From NCBI GenBank assembly GCA_937900725.1, contig CALCFP010000013.1, forward strand, positions 1 to 6,251: a stretch of 6,251 bases of DNA. Reading direction: 5' to 3'. The DNA is from an uncultured Bacteroidota bacterium (GTDB taxonomy: Bacteria; Bacteroidota; Bacteroidia; Bacteroidales; SZUA-534). Shown here piece by piece: positions 1 to 6,251 of this stretch. Numbering within the stretch: the first letter of the stretch is position 1; each line of letters opens with the position of its first letter. Below the pieces are notes generated by a model. That model searched no databases and was not told the origin of the DNA. It saw nothing but the letters and a program-made list of their open reading frames with translations. Position numbers and translations under genes: made by a program.

Positions 1-1412
1 AAGTCTATTGACTCTGCCGGGTTAAAGAGCATGTTCTTGCGGGCGTCGACCTTGAGGAGGAAGTACTTCAGGGCACCCATACCTACGATGCGGGCAATCT
101 CGTGTGCCTCCTCGGGAGTCAGGCCCTCGAGCTTCTTCATCTTGTCGGCACTCATCTCCTCGGCATCCTGTACCATGGTGGCAATCAGGTCGTCGGCATC
201 GACAACGGTGCCTTCGCGCGATTTCATCTTTCCTTCAGGCAGTTCCACCATTCCGTACGACAGGTGGGTGATATGGTCGGACCAGTCGAATCCCAATTTC
301 TTGAGCACAAGTTTCAGCACCTGAAAATGGTAAAGTTGCTCGTTGCCAACAACGTACAGAAGTTCGTCGAGTTTGTATTGCTCAAAACGCTGATGTGCGG
401 TGCCAAGGTCTTGAGTCATATAAACCGAAGTGCCGTCGCCACGGAGCAGAAGTTTTTGGTCGAGGCCGTCGGCTGTAAGGTCAATCCAGATTGAATTGTC
501 ATCCTTCTTGAACAAAACGCCGTCTTCCAAGCCTTTCATCACAATCGACTTGCCGAGCATATATGTCTGCGACTCGTAGTAAATCTTGTCGAAACTGATG
601 CCCAGTGCCTTATAGGTTACGTCGAACCCGGCATATACCCAACTGTTCATCATTTTCCACAGGTCGACAACTTCCTTGTCGCCGGCTTCCCATTTGCGGA
701 GCATTTCGTGGGCTTCTTGAATGACAGGCGCCTTGTTTGCCGCATCGTCGTCGCTTAGGCCTTGAGCCTTGAGTTCGGCAATCTGTTTCTTGTATTCCTT
801 GTCGAAACGCACGTAGTAGTCGCCCACCAGTTTGTCGCCTTTAATGCCGAGGCTTTCAGGAGTGTCGCCGTTGCCCCATTTCTTCCAAGCCAGCATCGAC
901 TTGCAGATGTGTATTCCGCGGTCGTTGACAAGGTTCGCCTTGATGACATTGTGTCCGTTGGCTTCCAGAATCTGTGAAACCGAGTAGCCGTAGAGGTTGT
1001 TGCGTATGTGGCCGAGGTGGAGTGGCTTGTTGGTGTTTGGCGATGAATATTCAACCATAAAAGTCTTGCCACTTGAGCCTTTAGGTTTCATTCCGAAGCG
1101 TTCGTCGGCTATGGCATCGTTCAGGAATTCAGTCCAGTAGGTTGATGAAAGTTGAATGTTCAGGAATCCCTTGACAACATTGAAATCGGCCACTTCCGAC
1201 AGATTGTCCTTCAGAAATTGGCCAATGGCGTTGGCGGTGTCTTCCGGTTTCTGCTTTGATATCTTGAGGAACGGGAAAACCACCAATGTAAAATCGCCTA
1301 CAAACTCTTTGCGAGTAGTGGTGAATGTTATCTGGTCAAGGTTTGCTTCGGCCGAGTAAAGAGTATTGATGGCCTTTGCGGTAGTGTCTTTCAGCAACTT
1401 TTGGATATCCAT
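1..1412 (-). CDS. argS: Arginyl-tRNA synthetase, C-terminus cut by the left window edge
   Basis: Class I aminoacyl-tRNA synthetase that charges tRNA-Arg with arginine using ATP in the cytoplasm. My reverse-strand translation gives 470 open codons from ATG at 1412-1410. Residues 1-~105 fit the N-terminal Arg-tRNA synthetase domain (KEFVGDFTLVVFPFLK at 35-50). The class I signature HLGH is at residues 132-135 (nt 1008-1019), inside SPNTNKPLHLGHIRNN. The conserved VNDRG block is at 162-166. The KMSKS-equivalent loop is KMKSR at 395-399 (nt 216-230), followed by EGTVVDADDL, the form I associate with Bacteroidota ArgS. The family is usually near 600 residues, so about 130 residues, most of the DALR anticodon-binding domain, lie beyond position 1. 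The ATG is chosen because it gives the expected family N-terminus and follows a promoter candidate by about 25 bases. No frameshift or internal stop seen. It lies 97 bases downstream of the protease gene on the same strand. Identification is firm. Confidence 0.97.
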   Translation of the reverse strand, partial: MDIQKLLKDTTAKAINTLYSAEANLDQITFTTTRKEFVGDFTLVVFPFLKISKQKPEDTANAIGQFLKDNLSEVADFNVVKGFLNIQLSSTYWTEFLNDAIADERFGMKPKGSSGKTFMVEYSSPNTNKPLHLGHIRNNLYGYSVSQILEANGHNVIKANLVNDRGIHICKSMLAWKKWGNGDTPESLGIKGDKLVGDYYVRFDKEYKKQIAELKAQGLSDDDAANKAPVIQEAHEMLRKWEAGDKEVVDLWKMMNSWVYAGFDVTYKALGISFDKIYYESQTYMLGKSIVMKGLEDGVLFKKDDNSIWIDLTADGLDQKLLLRGDGTSVYMTQDLGTAHQRFEQYKLDELLYVVGNEQLYHFQVLKLVLKKLGFDWSDHITHLSYGMVELPEGKMKSREGTVVDADDLIATMVQDAEEMSADKMKKLEGLTPEEAHEIARIVGMGALKYFLLKVDARKNMLFNPAESID

Positions 1413-1438
1413 AACTTCTTTGTTTTTTTTTGAAAGCG
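1413..1438 (-). promoter_or_regulatory. A-rich leader and weak ribosome-binding region of argS
   Basis: Read on the minus strand, the bases before the argS ATG contain a run of nine A (1423-1431) and then AAAGAAG (1415-1421), only two bases from the start codon. That is too close to be a good Shine-Dalgarno site. Bacteroidota commonly start translation without one and favour A-rich leaders, so this arrangement is normal for the phylum and supports the chosen start. If the promoter call is right, the untranslated leader is only about 20 bases. Confidence 0.55.
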
Positions 1439-1471
1439 CAAATATAGCACTGCCAATTGAGAAATGGCAAT
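1439..1471 (-). promoter_or_regulatory. Candidate Bacteroidota sigma-ABfr promoter for argS
   Basis: On the minus strand TATATTTG (1446-1439) matches the Bacteroidota -7 consensus TAnnTTTG exactly. About 20 bases upstream, TTGC (1470-1467) gives a partial match to the -33 TTTG element. Transcription would begin around 1431-1434, about 20 bases before the argS ATG. The match and spacing are seen in the sequence; the consensus is known from work on Bacteroides; activity is inferred. It suggests argS can be transcribed independently of the upstream protease gene. The -33 element is the weaker half of the call. Confidence 0.6.
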
Positions 1472-1476
1472 TGAGA
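1452..1476. repeat. Short direct repeat within the argS promoter region
   Basis: Two 11-base copies, GCCAATTGAGA (1452-1462) and GGCAATTGAGA (1466-1476), differ at one base and start 14 bases apart. Each holds the palindrome CAATTG. They lie in the spacer and across the -33 element of the candidate argS promoter, where a repressor or activator could bind. The same stretch also forms a 5-bp inverted repeat, TGCCA (1451-1455) and TGGCA (1465-1469). A regulatory role is only inference; the repeat could be chance in AT-rich DNA. Confidence 0.4.
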
Positions 1477-1509
1477 TTGACAAATTTAATGAAGCCGTGT
1501 TGCCAGTTG

Positions 1510-4500
1510 TTATTTTATTACAATCAAGTTCGATACTGGCCCGTTTGGCGTCGTGGTAAGCATCAAGTATGTGCCTGGCTTTATAGGTTGCAGGTCGATG
1601 ATGTTACTTGTGGCCAATATGGTCTTGATATTCAGTCCCTGCATGTCGTAAATGGCAATGTCGCAACCTATGAATTCGTCAGGAATATGAATCGTGCCGT
1701 TCGACGGGTTAGGGTAGATGCCAGTCAAAGTATATGCTGTTTGAATGCCGGTGGTGTCAATAGGCATCAAAATAATGTCGATAAGTGTGTCTTTGTTGCA
1801 AATGACAGACCAAGAGCCTTCGTCAAGTCCGTCGATAGTTGTGTATCCGTCTTTTCTGATAGTGTAGTTTACAAGTTCACCTTCGTTGGAGATGAATGTA
1901 GCAATGCCATTGCTGTCGGTCAGTAAAATGCTGTCGTTTACCGATATACATACTTCGGGCATTGGTTTTTTCTTGTCGGAAACCGCGAACAATATGCTGT
2001 GTTTCGATACAATCGGGTGTGTAGTGTCTGCTTTTTGATGTTGTACCGTGTCAATTTGTTGTAAATCAATAAATATTGATATTGGATACGGCGTGTAGAG
2101 TGTATAGTTTGTCAATAGAATCTTGTCGTTGGTTGATATTGTGTAACTGATTGTGTCTAATGGTTTTATGTTTTCGAATAATGCCTGTCCCATATCGTCA
2201 GTTGTTACGACTAGTCCAAGTACGTTTATGTTTATGCCTTTTTGGGGAATGGTTGAGTCGCAAATTGTAAACTGTAACTTGCAGTTCGGCCTTTTCAGGT
2301 TTAGATTTATTGTAGTGTCGTTTTTGGCAACGAAGAACGAGTCGGTTATTGGAAGAATATCCTTTCCGTCTATTGTGTAATGCAGAACAGCGTCATGTCT
2401 TGTGTCGGTAAAGATGGCGCATCCAAGGCTGTCAGTTGTGTGGCTTGTATCGCCAATCACGATGGTGGCATTTGCCATAGGAGCATTATCAAGAGTTACG
2501 GCGAATTTTACTTGAGGCAATCTTTTCAGCATAAAAGTGGTATCGATGTCGATGTCACGGCTGTCGATGTTGCACGCAAGTGTGATGAACCTGTTATGCG
2601 TGATGGAGATTTTGTGCGTTTTTGGCGCAATGTTTTTGATGCTTGCAAAGCCGTTGTTGTCGGTTGTCAGCGTGTCGTTGTCAAAAATGACAGTGGCGCC
2701 TGATATGGCATCTTGCCCTGAAACGGCCTTGATTTTGATGTTCGGATATTCCTTAAGGTAATATGTCAGCGATGTGTCCGATGAAATGATTACGGTATCG
2801 TTTATTGTGAAATATCCTGGTTTTGTGATGGTTATAGGAGTCTTGCCCTCTGGAAAATCAGCGATAGATACAATGCCAAGACTGTCAGTGTGGTAAGTCT
2901 TGCCAATGACATTAATGCAAGCATTTGTCGCTTCCGAGTTTGAAGACGAATGCAATATTTGGAGCGATACGTTAAATGTCTTGCACAATTTAAGATTCAA
3001 ATCAATATTCGTAGAGTCGGCCATTGTTGAAATGGTGCCGTTTTGGGGCACATATCCATATGCAGAAACCAAGTACGGAAAATCTACGGCGTTGCTGTAG
3101 GTTGAATAGTTAATTCTGCCGTTGTCATCTGTGGTCAATATCGAATCGCAAATATTCAGGATGCAATTTGGAATGGGATTGTCGTTAGAATCTTTGATGT
3201 TGAATACCAGTGATTCCCGTTTCTTGTATCTAAATATGGTGTTTGGCCTGTTTTGTTTCACTTTGTATAAATACAGGTCTTCCTTGCTGTCTTCCACATC
3301 GTAGCCTACAGAATTGAAACTGGTGGTGTGGGCGTAAACACGTATGCCTTCGTCTTTTGGAACGTAGTTTGCATTGCGGCCCCACGTTATTTCAATAATT
3401 ATATTGCTTTTGCCATCATATATGAATGGAGTGTCGAACTTGAACGTTTTCAATCCTTTGCCGCTTATCTTCGATAGACTCTCGTTCATGACGATTTGTG
3501 CATCGCTCATGTCATAGTATTCGTTTTTGATGAAAAATTCAGAAGGTTTGTCGCTGGTGTATCTAATTTTGATAACCATATTGGAAAAATCTTCATATTC
3601 TTTTCCAGGGTAGGTGTAAGATATGTCGAATGCCATTTCATCGATTCTTTTAGGACTGTTCCCAAGGTCGTCGGCAGTGTATATTATCTGACATATGCCA
3701 TAGTACCACCGGTTGTTGAACGGATATATGATGTCAGTCGTGTGCTCTTTGCCTATAAACTGTTCTTGCAGCGAATGAACCCTCATCTGATATTCTGTCG
3801 TGTCGGGGATGCATGCGTCTGGACATGAGGCTATGGCGCCAAGTATGAAATCAGTATCTGAGTCGATGGCGCCATTCGCTATCATTGTGAACTGACAGAT
3901 TGTTGAACATTTTGGCGCCAAAGTCGGAATGTCGATGGCTGTTTTTTCAAGATTGACAATTGACTGGTTGGCTGACAATGAAATTGTGGCATTCTTAAGT
4001 GTTGCATTTCCAGTGTTTTCAATGGTGATACCCACAACAACAGAGTCGCCAGGCATTATTCTGCTGTTAGCATTTTCAATTATCAGGTTGGGAGACAAGT
4101 ATATGGTTGGGGCCAATACAGTCAGACTTAAAGTCTGTTCGAATCTTTGGCCGCCGCCTTCAATTGCTATGTCAATAGGAATGATGGTCTTGTCGGGAAT
4201 GTTGTTTTCCAAGACTATCCTGTATGCGTTTTTCATTGTGTCGGTCTCATAGGCGTCGAGACTTCTGATTTGTGCTCCCGATGCTGATATGCTTTTTACA
4301 AATTTGCTGTTGGAGCTTATGCTGAAGTTTGACGTGCTTGATGCCTGTGAGCCGACATTACGTAACGCAATGTCCATGTCGATGGTGTTGCCTGTCGAAA
4401 TGTCTTTGCTCGATATCAGATTGGTTGCCAAAATGTAAGGCTGGTTCGGCAATATGGCTTTGATATTGCCGATATATGGCTTGTACCGTGATTTTGTCAC

Positions 4501-6251
4501 TACAATTGAGTATTCGCCAGGTTTAAGGATCTGTTTGAAGTTTATGTTAGCATTCTTGTTGATGCTATCCTTGATTATGCTAGCACCAATCAGTGTGTCG
4601 TTTCTTGTTATGGCTACATATGAACCTACTTCAGCCGTGACATTTATCGATGTTTGGTTAAACGGAATGTGGCTCTCGTGGATTACAGTGTTGTCCTTGC
4701 CATCGCCAAAATAAACCAAAAGCGAAGGGTCGCCAAGAAAATTGTAGGCTTCCCAATAGTACTTGGTCGATATGTCTGAAGGGTAGGAATTGTCATGTGC
4801 TTCGGTGACAGCAAGGTTGCCGGCAAATAGCATTGCATCGCCACAGACAAAGTCTGATACAAACGGAGCGTCATATGCGCCAATGGTGGTCTCGCCAACT
4901 TTTGGACAGACTCCGCTTTTGTATTTGTGGGCACCTACAGCCCAATAGAAATCCTCTTTCCAGTACGTTTTTGGAATACTACCGATATATGCGACAGCAC
5001 CGCTGTTCTGCTTTCGGAGCCAGGTCTCACCTAAACATTCGTTGGTGTTTATATTTCCTGATAGACAGCAGTTTGCAATGACAAACGGAAATTTGCCATA
5101 GTTTCCGAATTGATTCACTTTCGTTTGAGTGAGTTCGGGGTCAATCCAGGTTGTGGTGGTGCCATGCGCGGTGTATGTCATCAGTCCCACGGAAACTGAT
5201 GTGTCGGAATAGCATCCTGTATATTTTGTGGTGAATTTGTTTACTTGCTTATATCCGTTGCCCGAATTGATGCGGTTGTTGGCAATGTAGTTGAGTGTTG
5301 GAATGCCAACGCTTGAACGGTAGGTCGCATCGTAGCCTGATATCAATGTTGCTTTGGCTAGGTATGACGGATCATCAAAGAGATATTTCTCGTAGGTTAT
5401 TGTCTTGTCGACAATTGCCTTCATCTGTTCGGTGGTCCGAGCGGAAAAACGTCCATAATACAAGTCTGGAATTATGTCATCTGCGCCATCCATGCAGGCA
5501 TAGTACAAGTCTGTGCCGTACCCTGTATTGTCGCCGGTTCTTGAAGTCGGAATCTTGTCGGTGTCGGCTGCCAAAAGCAGGAATGAAGGAGCCGGGCTGT
5601 CATTGGTGGCCGAGTTGTACTGCTTGTCAATCCAAGCCTTGATTTTTGCCGACGTGTTGCCAATTGTGTCGGTAGTGGCGCCAATCACATCAAAACCTTT
5701 CTGTCGTTTCCATTCAATGAAGTCTTCGAGGGCGGTGACAAATGCAGGGTCGGTTATGATTAGGTATTTTACGGGATACTTTGTCAAGTCCGATGCTGTG
5801 CCTTTGTAATTGGATATGTAGGAATAAGTGTTTTCAAAGTAAGGTGAAGCATTGCCGGGGATGGCTTTGGCTCCGTCTGGCTCAATGTCGATGTCGATGT
5901 CGATATCGTTAAGTACCATCAGCAGGTTTTTTTTCGGATTGTACCGAACAGGATTTACAGCAATTTGATAAAGGTCGATGCCACGCATTGTGCCGACTTT
6001 TGTCACGGTGGCCAAATCTTGCATCGTAAAATAGTTGTGCCTGTAAGCCCGCTTCTTGTGGACAAAACCGTGCACACTGTCGCTTTTTGCCTGTGATGGT
6101 TGGCGAGGTGTCAATTGCCTTTTTATGTTGAGATCGGACAAATTGAAATAGGAAGTGTCTGAACAGGCAATTTTAGCCTTGATGATTGTCCCGTGAGGAA
6201 TTTGCACCAATTTTCGCAGTGCCGGAAGTTGTGGCTCGCCCTCAGCGCCGG
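1510..6251 (-). CDS. Gingipain-like C25 cysteine protease with T9SS sorting domain, N-terminus cut by the right window edge
   Basis: Secreted cysteine endopeptidase of the gingipain family. Residue 1 here is the first whole codon, 6249-6247; 1579 residues are visible, ending at TAA 1512-1510. Domains: propeptide ~1-160 (GEPQLPALRKLVQIPHG at 4-20 is typical); catalytic C25 domain ~161-514; Ig-like C25 C-terminal domain ~521-599; two CARDB-like domains ~605-713 and ~717-825; a beta-rich module ~828-1008; six ~78-residue repeats 1012-1497; T9SS sorting domain 1498-1579. The catalytic His is His362 in TAHGT and the nucleophile is most likely Cys395, the second Cys of ANCCLSG. The frame stays open to 6251, so the TTG at 6210-6208, although a possible start, is an internal Leu within the propeptide; the true start and signal peptide are outside. 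Gingipains cleave themselves from the propeptide and are exported by T9SS. Substrate specificity cannot be read here. No frameshift seen. It is not a close RgpA or Kgp copy: I see no cleaved-adhesin domains. Confidence 0.95.
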   Translation of the reverse strand, partial: GAEGEPQLPALRKLVQIPHGTIIKAKIACSDTSYFNLSDLNIKRQLTPRQPSQAKSDSVHGFVHKKRAYRHNYFTMQDLATVTKVGTMRGIDLYQIAVNPVRYNPKKNLLMVLNDIDIDIDIEPDGAKAIPGNASPYFENTYSYISNYKGTASDLTKYPVKYLIITDPAFVTALEDFIEWKRQKGFDVIGATTDTIGNTSAKIKAWIDKQYNSATNDSPAPSFLLLAADTDKIPTSRTGDNTGYGTDLYYACMDGADDIIPDLYYGRFSARTTEQMKAIVDKTITYEKYLFDDPSYLAKATLISGYDATYRSSVGIPTLNYIANNRINSGNGYKQVNKFTTKYTGCYSDTSVSVGLMTYTAHGTTTTWIDPELTQTKVNQFGNYGKFPFVIANCCLSGNINTNECLGETWLRKQNSGAVAYIGSIPKTYWKEDFYWAVGAHKYKSGVCPKVGETTIGAYDAPFVSDFVCGDAMLFAGNLAVTEAHDNSYPSDISTKYYWEAYNFLGDPSLLVYFGDGKDNTVIHESHIPFNQTSINVTAEVGSYVAITRNDTLIGASIIKDSINKNANINFKQILKPGEYSIVVTKSRYKPYIGNIKAILPNQPYILATNLISSKDISTGNTIDMDIALRNVGSQASSTSNFSISSNSKFVKSISASGAQIRSLDAYETDTMKNAYRIVLENNIPDKTIIPIDIAIEGGGQRFEQTLSLTVLAPTIYLSPNLIIENANSRIMPGDSVVVGITIENTGNATLKNATISLSANQSIVNLEKTAIDIPTLAPKCSTICQFTMIANGAIDSDTDFILGAIASCPDACIPDTTEYQMRVHSLQEQFIGKEHTTDIIYPFNNRWYYGICQIIYTADDLGNSPKRIDEMAFDISYTYPGKEYEDFSNMVIKIRYTSDKPSEFFIKNEYYDMSDAQIVMNESLSKISGKGLKTFKFDTPFIYDGKSNIIIEITWGRNANYVPKDEGIRVYAHTTSFNSVGYDVEDSKEDLYLYKVKQNRPNTIFRYKKRESLVFNIKDSNDNPIPNCILNICDSILTTDDNGRINYSTYSNAVDFPYLVSAYGYVPQNGTISTMADSTNIDLNLKLCKTFNVSLQILHSSSNSEATNACINVIGKTYHTDSLGIVSIADFPEGKTPITITKPGYFTINDTVIISSDTSLTYYLKEYPNIKIKAVSGQDAISGATVIFDNDTLTTDNNGFASIKNIAPKTHKISITHNRFITLACNIDSRDIDIDTTFMLKRLPQVKFAVTLDNAPMANATIVIGDTSHTTDSLGCAIFTDTRHDAVLHYTIDGKDILPITDSFFVAKNDTTINLNLKRPNCKLQFTICDSTIPQKGININVLGLVVTTDDMGQALFENIKPLDTISYTISTNDKILLTNYTLYTPYPISIFIDLQQIDTVQHQKADTTHPIVSKHSILFAVSDKKKPMPEVCISVNDSILLTDSNGIATFISNEGELVNYTIRKDGYTTIDGLDEGSWSVICNKDTLIDIILMPIDTTGIQTAYTLTGIYPNPSNGTIHIPDEFIGCDIAIYDMQGLNIKTILATSNIIDLQPIKPGTYLMLTTTPNGPVSNLIVIK
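1513..1758 (-). other. T9SS type A C-terminal sorting domain
   Basis: The last 82 residues carry the standard sorting-domain motifs: YPNPSNGTIHI (1512-1522), AIYDMQG (1532-1538), IDLQPIKPGTYLM (1551-1563) and a terminal LIVIK. In this family the domain is recognised by the PorU/PorV machinery at the outer membrane, removed, and the protein is attached to the surface through an LPS-type anchor or released. It shows that the protein crosses the outer membrane through T9SS and that its C-terminus is intact. Confidence 0.95.
1759..3216 (-). repeat. Six tandem ~78-residue protein repeats in the protease (carboxypeptidase-regulatory/PEGA-like)
   Basis: Six consecutive units share one plan: a beta strand, then an AxI-type strand, a TTD-x-x-G turn, and a closing strand ending in a short L-x-L or I-D-L segment. 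Approximate unit borders are 3216-2983, 2982-2746, 2745-2518, 2517-2287, 2286-2053 and 2001-1759. The conserved turn reads TTDDNG, HTDSLG, TTDNNG, TTDSLG, TTDDMG and LTDSNG, with the Asp at residues 1041, 1122, 1197, 1273, 1351 and 1445. The units are well diverged, so this is an old expansion and not a recent DNA duplication. This fold usually serves as a spacer or carbohydrate or surface-binding scaffold. A 17-residue linker rich in Asp, Thr, Lys and His (nt 2052-2002) separates units five and six. Confidence 0.8.
3226..4689 (-). other. Beta-sandwich region between the catalytic domain and the repeat stalk
   Basis: Four modules follow the protease domain. An Ig-like domain (residues ~521-599, nt 4689-4453) contains the TSINVTAEVGSYVAIT and LKPGEYSIVVTK strands expected for the C25 C-terminal domain. 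Two domains of about 109 residues (nt ~4437-4111 and ~4101-3775) have the CARDB look: the second carries SVVVGITIENTGNATLKNA. A fourth (nt ~3768-3226) begins with IIYPFNNRWYYGICQIIYTA and DLG, a pattern I recognise from secreted Bacteroidota proteins with T9SS tails, where it precedes a beta-sandwich with an AFDI strand. Exact boundaries and the CARDB label are inference from sequence texture. Confidence 0.65.
4708..5769 (-). other. C25 peptidase catalytic domain
   Basis: Starts at the strand VKYLIITDP (residue ~161) and ends with FLGDPSLLVYF (~504-514), both hallmark borders of the family. Inside are GTDLYYACMDG (245-255), PDLYYGRFSARTTEQ (261-275), the catalytic His in YTAHGT (His362, codon 5166-5164), PFVIANCCLSG with the likely nucleophile Cys395 (codon 5067-5065), the second conserved Cys in NECLGETWLR, and GAVAYIGSIPKTYW (417-430). 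Aligning PFVIANCCLSG to the gingipain block PFIFDVACVNG places the nucleophile at the second of the two adjacent cysteines. Both catalytic residues are present, so the enzyme should be active. Confidence 0.92.
5885..5908 (-). repeat. Hexanucleotide microsatellite coding an Ile-Asp run
   Basis: Four tandem six-base units (three ATGTCG and one ATATCG on the plus strand) encode an alternating Asp-Ile stretch, DIDIDIDI, in the propeptide. The position corresponds to a beta strand of the gingipain propeptide where alternating acidic and hydrophobic residues are common, so the coding is compatible with the fold. The unit is a multiple of three, so length changes by slippage would keep the frame. 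Confidence 0.75.

Noticed and set aside
755..1072. Minus-strand open frame of 105 codons
   Set aside because: It lies wholly inside argS in another frame and has a low-complexity Thr/Ser/Arg-rich translation; it is a shadow of argS.
1423..1431. Nine-base T run (plus strand) as a terminator tail
   Set aside because: No hairpin precedes it on the plus strand and no plus-strand gene ends here; on the minus strand it is the A-rich argS leader.
1451..1469. Inverted repeat after the protease stop as a rho-independent terminator
   Set aside because: The stem is only 5 bp with a 9-base loop, and it is followed by GTGCTATATTTG, not a T tract. It lies inside the argS promoter region.
1366..1926. Plus-strand open frame of 186 codons spanning the intergenic gap
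   Set aside because: It runs antisense to the end of the protease and the start of argS, both strongly supported, and its translation resembles no family I recognise.
6208..6210. TTG codon as the start of the protease
   Set aside because: The frame stays open to the window edge and the 13 residues before it (including GEPQLPALRK) match the gingipain propeptide, so this is an internal leucine.

Overview
The window carries two genes, both on the minus strand and both running off an edge. The organism is almost certainly a member of Bacteroidota, probably Bacteroidales. The evidence is a large gingipain-like (C25) surface protease ending in a type IX secretion system (T9SS) sorting domain, a Bacteroidota-type arginyl-tRNA synthetase, and a TAnnTTTG-type promoter with a purine-rich leader and no classical Shine-Dalgarno site. 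Genus cannot be fixed from what is visible.

Layout in the direction of transcription (right to left). Positions 6251 to 1510 encode a very long secreted cysteine protease. Its N-terminus (signal peptide and start of the propeptide) lies beyond the right edge. Visible in order are: a gingipain-type propeptide; the C25 catalytic domain with its His/Cys pair; the Ig-like domain that follows the catalytic domain in this family; two beta-sandwich domains resembling CARDB; a further beta-rich module; six tandem repeats of about 78 residues resembling carboxypeptidase-regulatory or PEGA-type domains; and a C-terminal T9SS type A sorting domain. A 97-base intergenic gap (1509 to 1413) holds a good Bacteroidota promoter candidate and a short direct repeat. 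Positions 1412 to 1 encode the first 470 residues of ArgS, lacking most of the C-terminal anticodon-binding domain, which lies past the left edge.

The two genes are unlikely to cooperate. argS is housekeeping and appears to have its own promoter, while the protease is an exported, surface-attached or released enzyme. I see no RNA gene, mobile element, CRISPR array or convincing terminator. I do not see a previously undescribed multi-gene system. The most unusual object is the domain architecture of the protease, especially its six-fold repeat stalk and a pair of CxxxC motifs in one of the beta domains.
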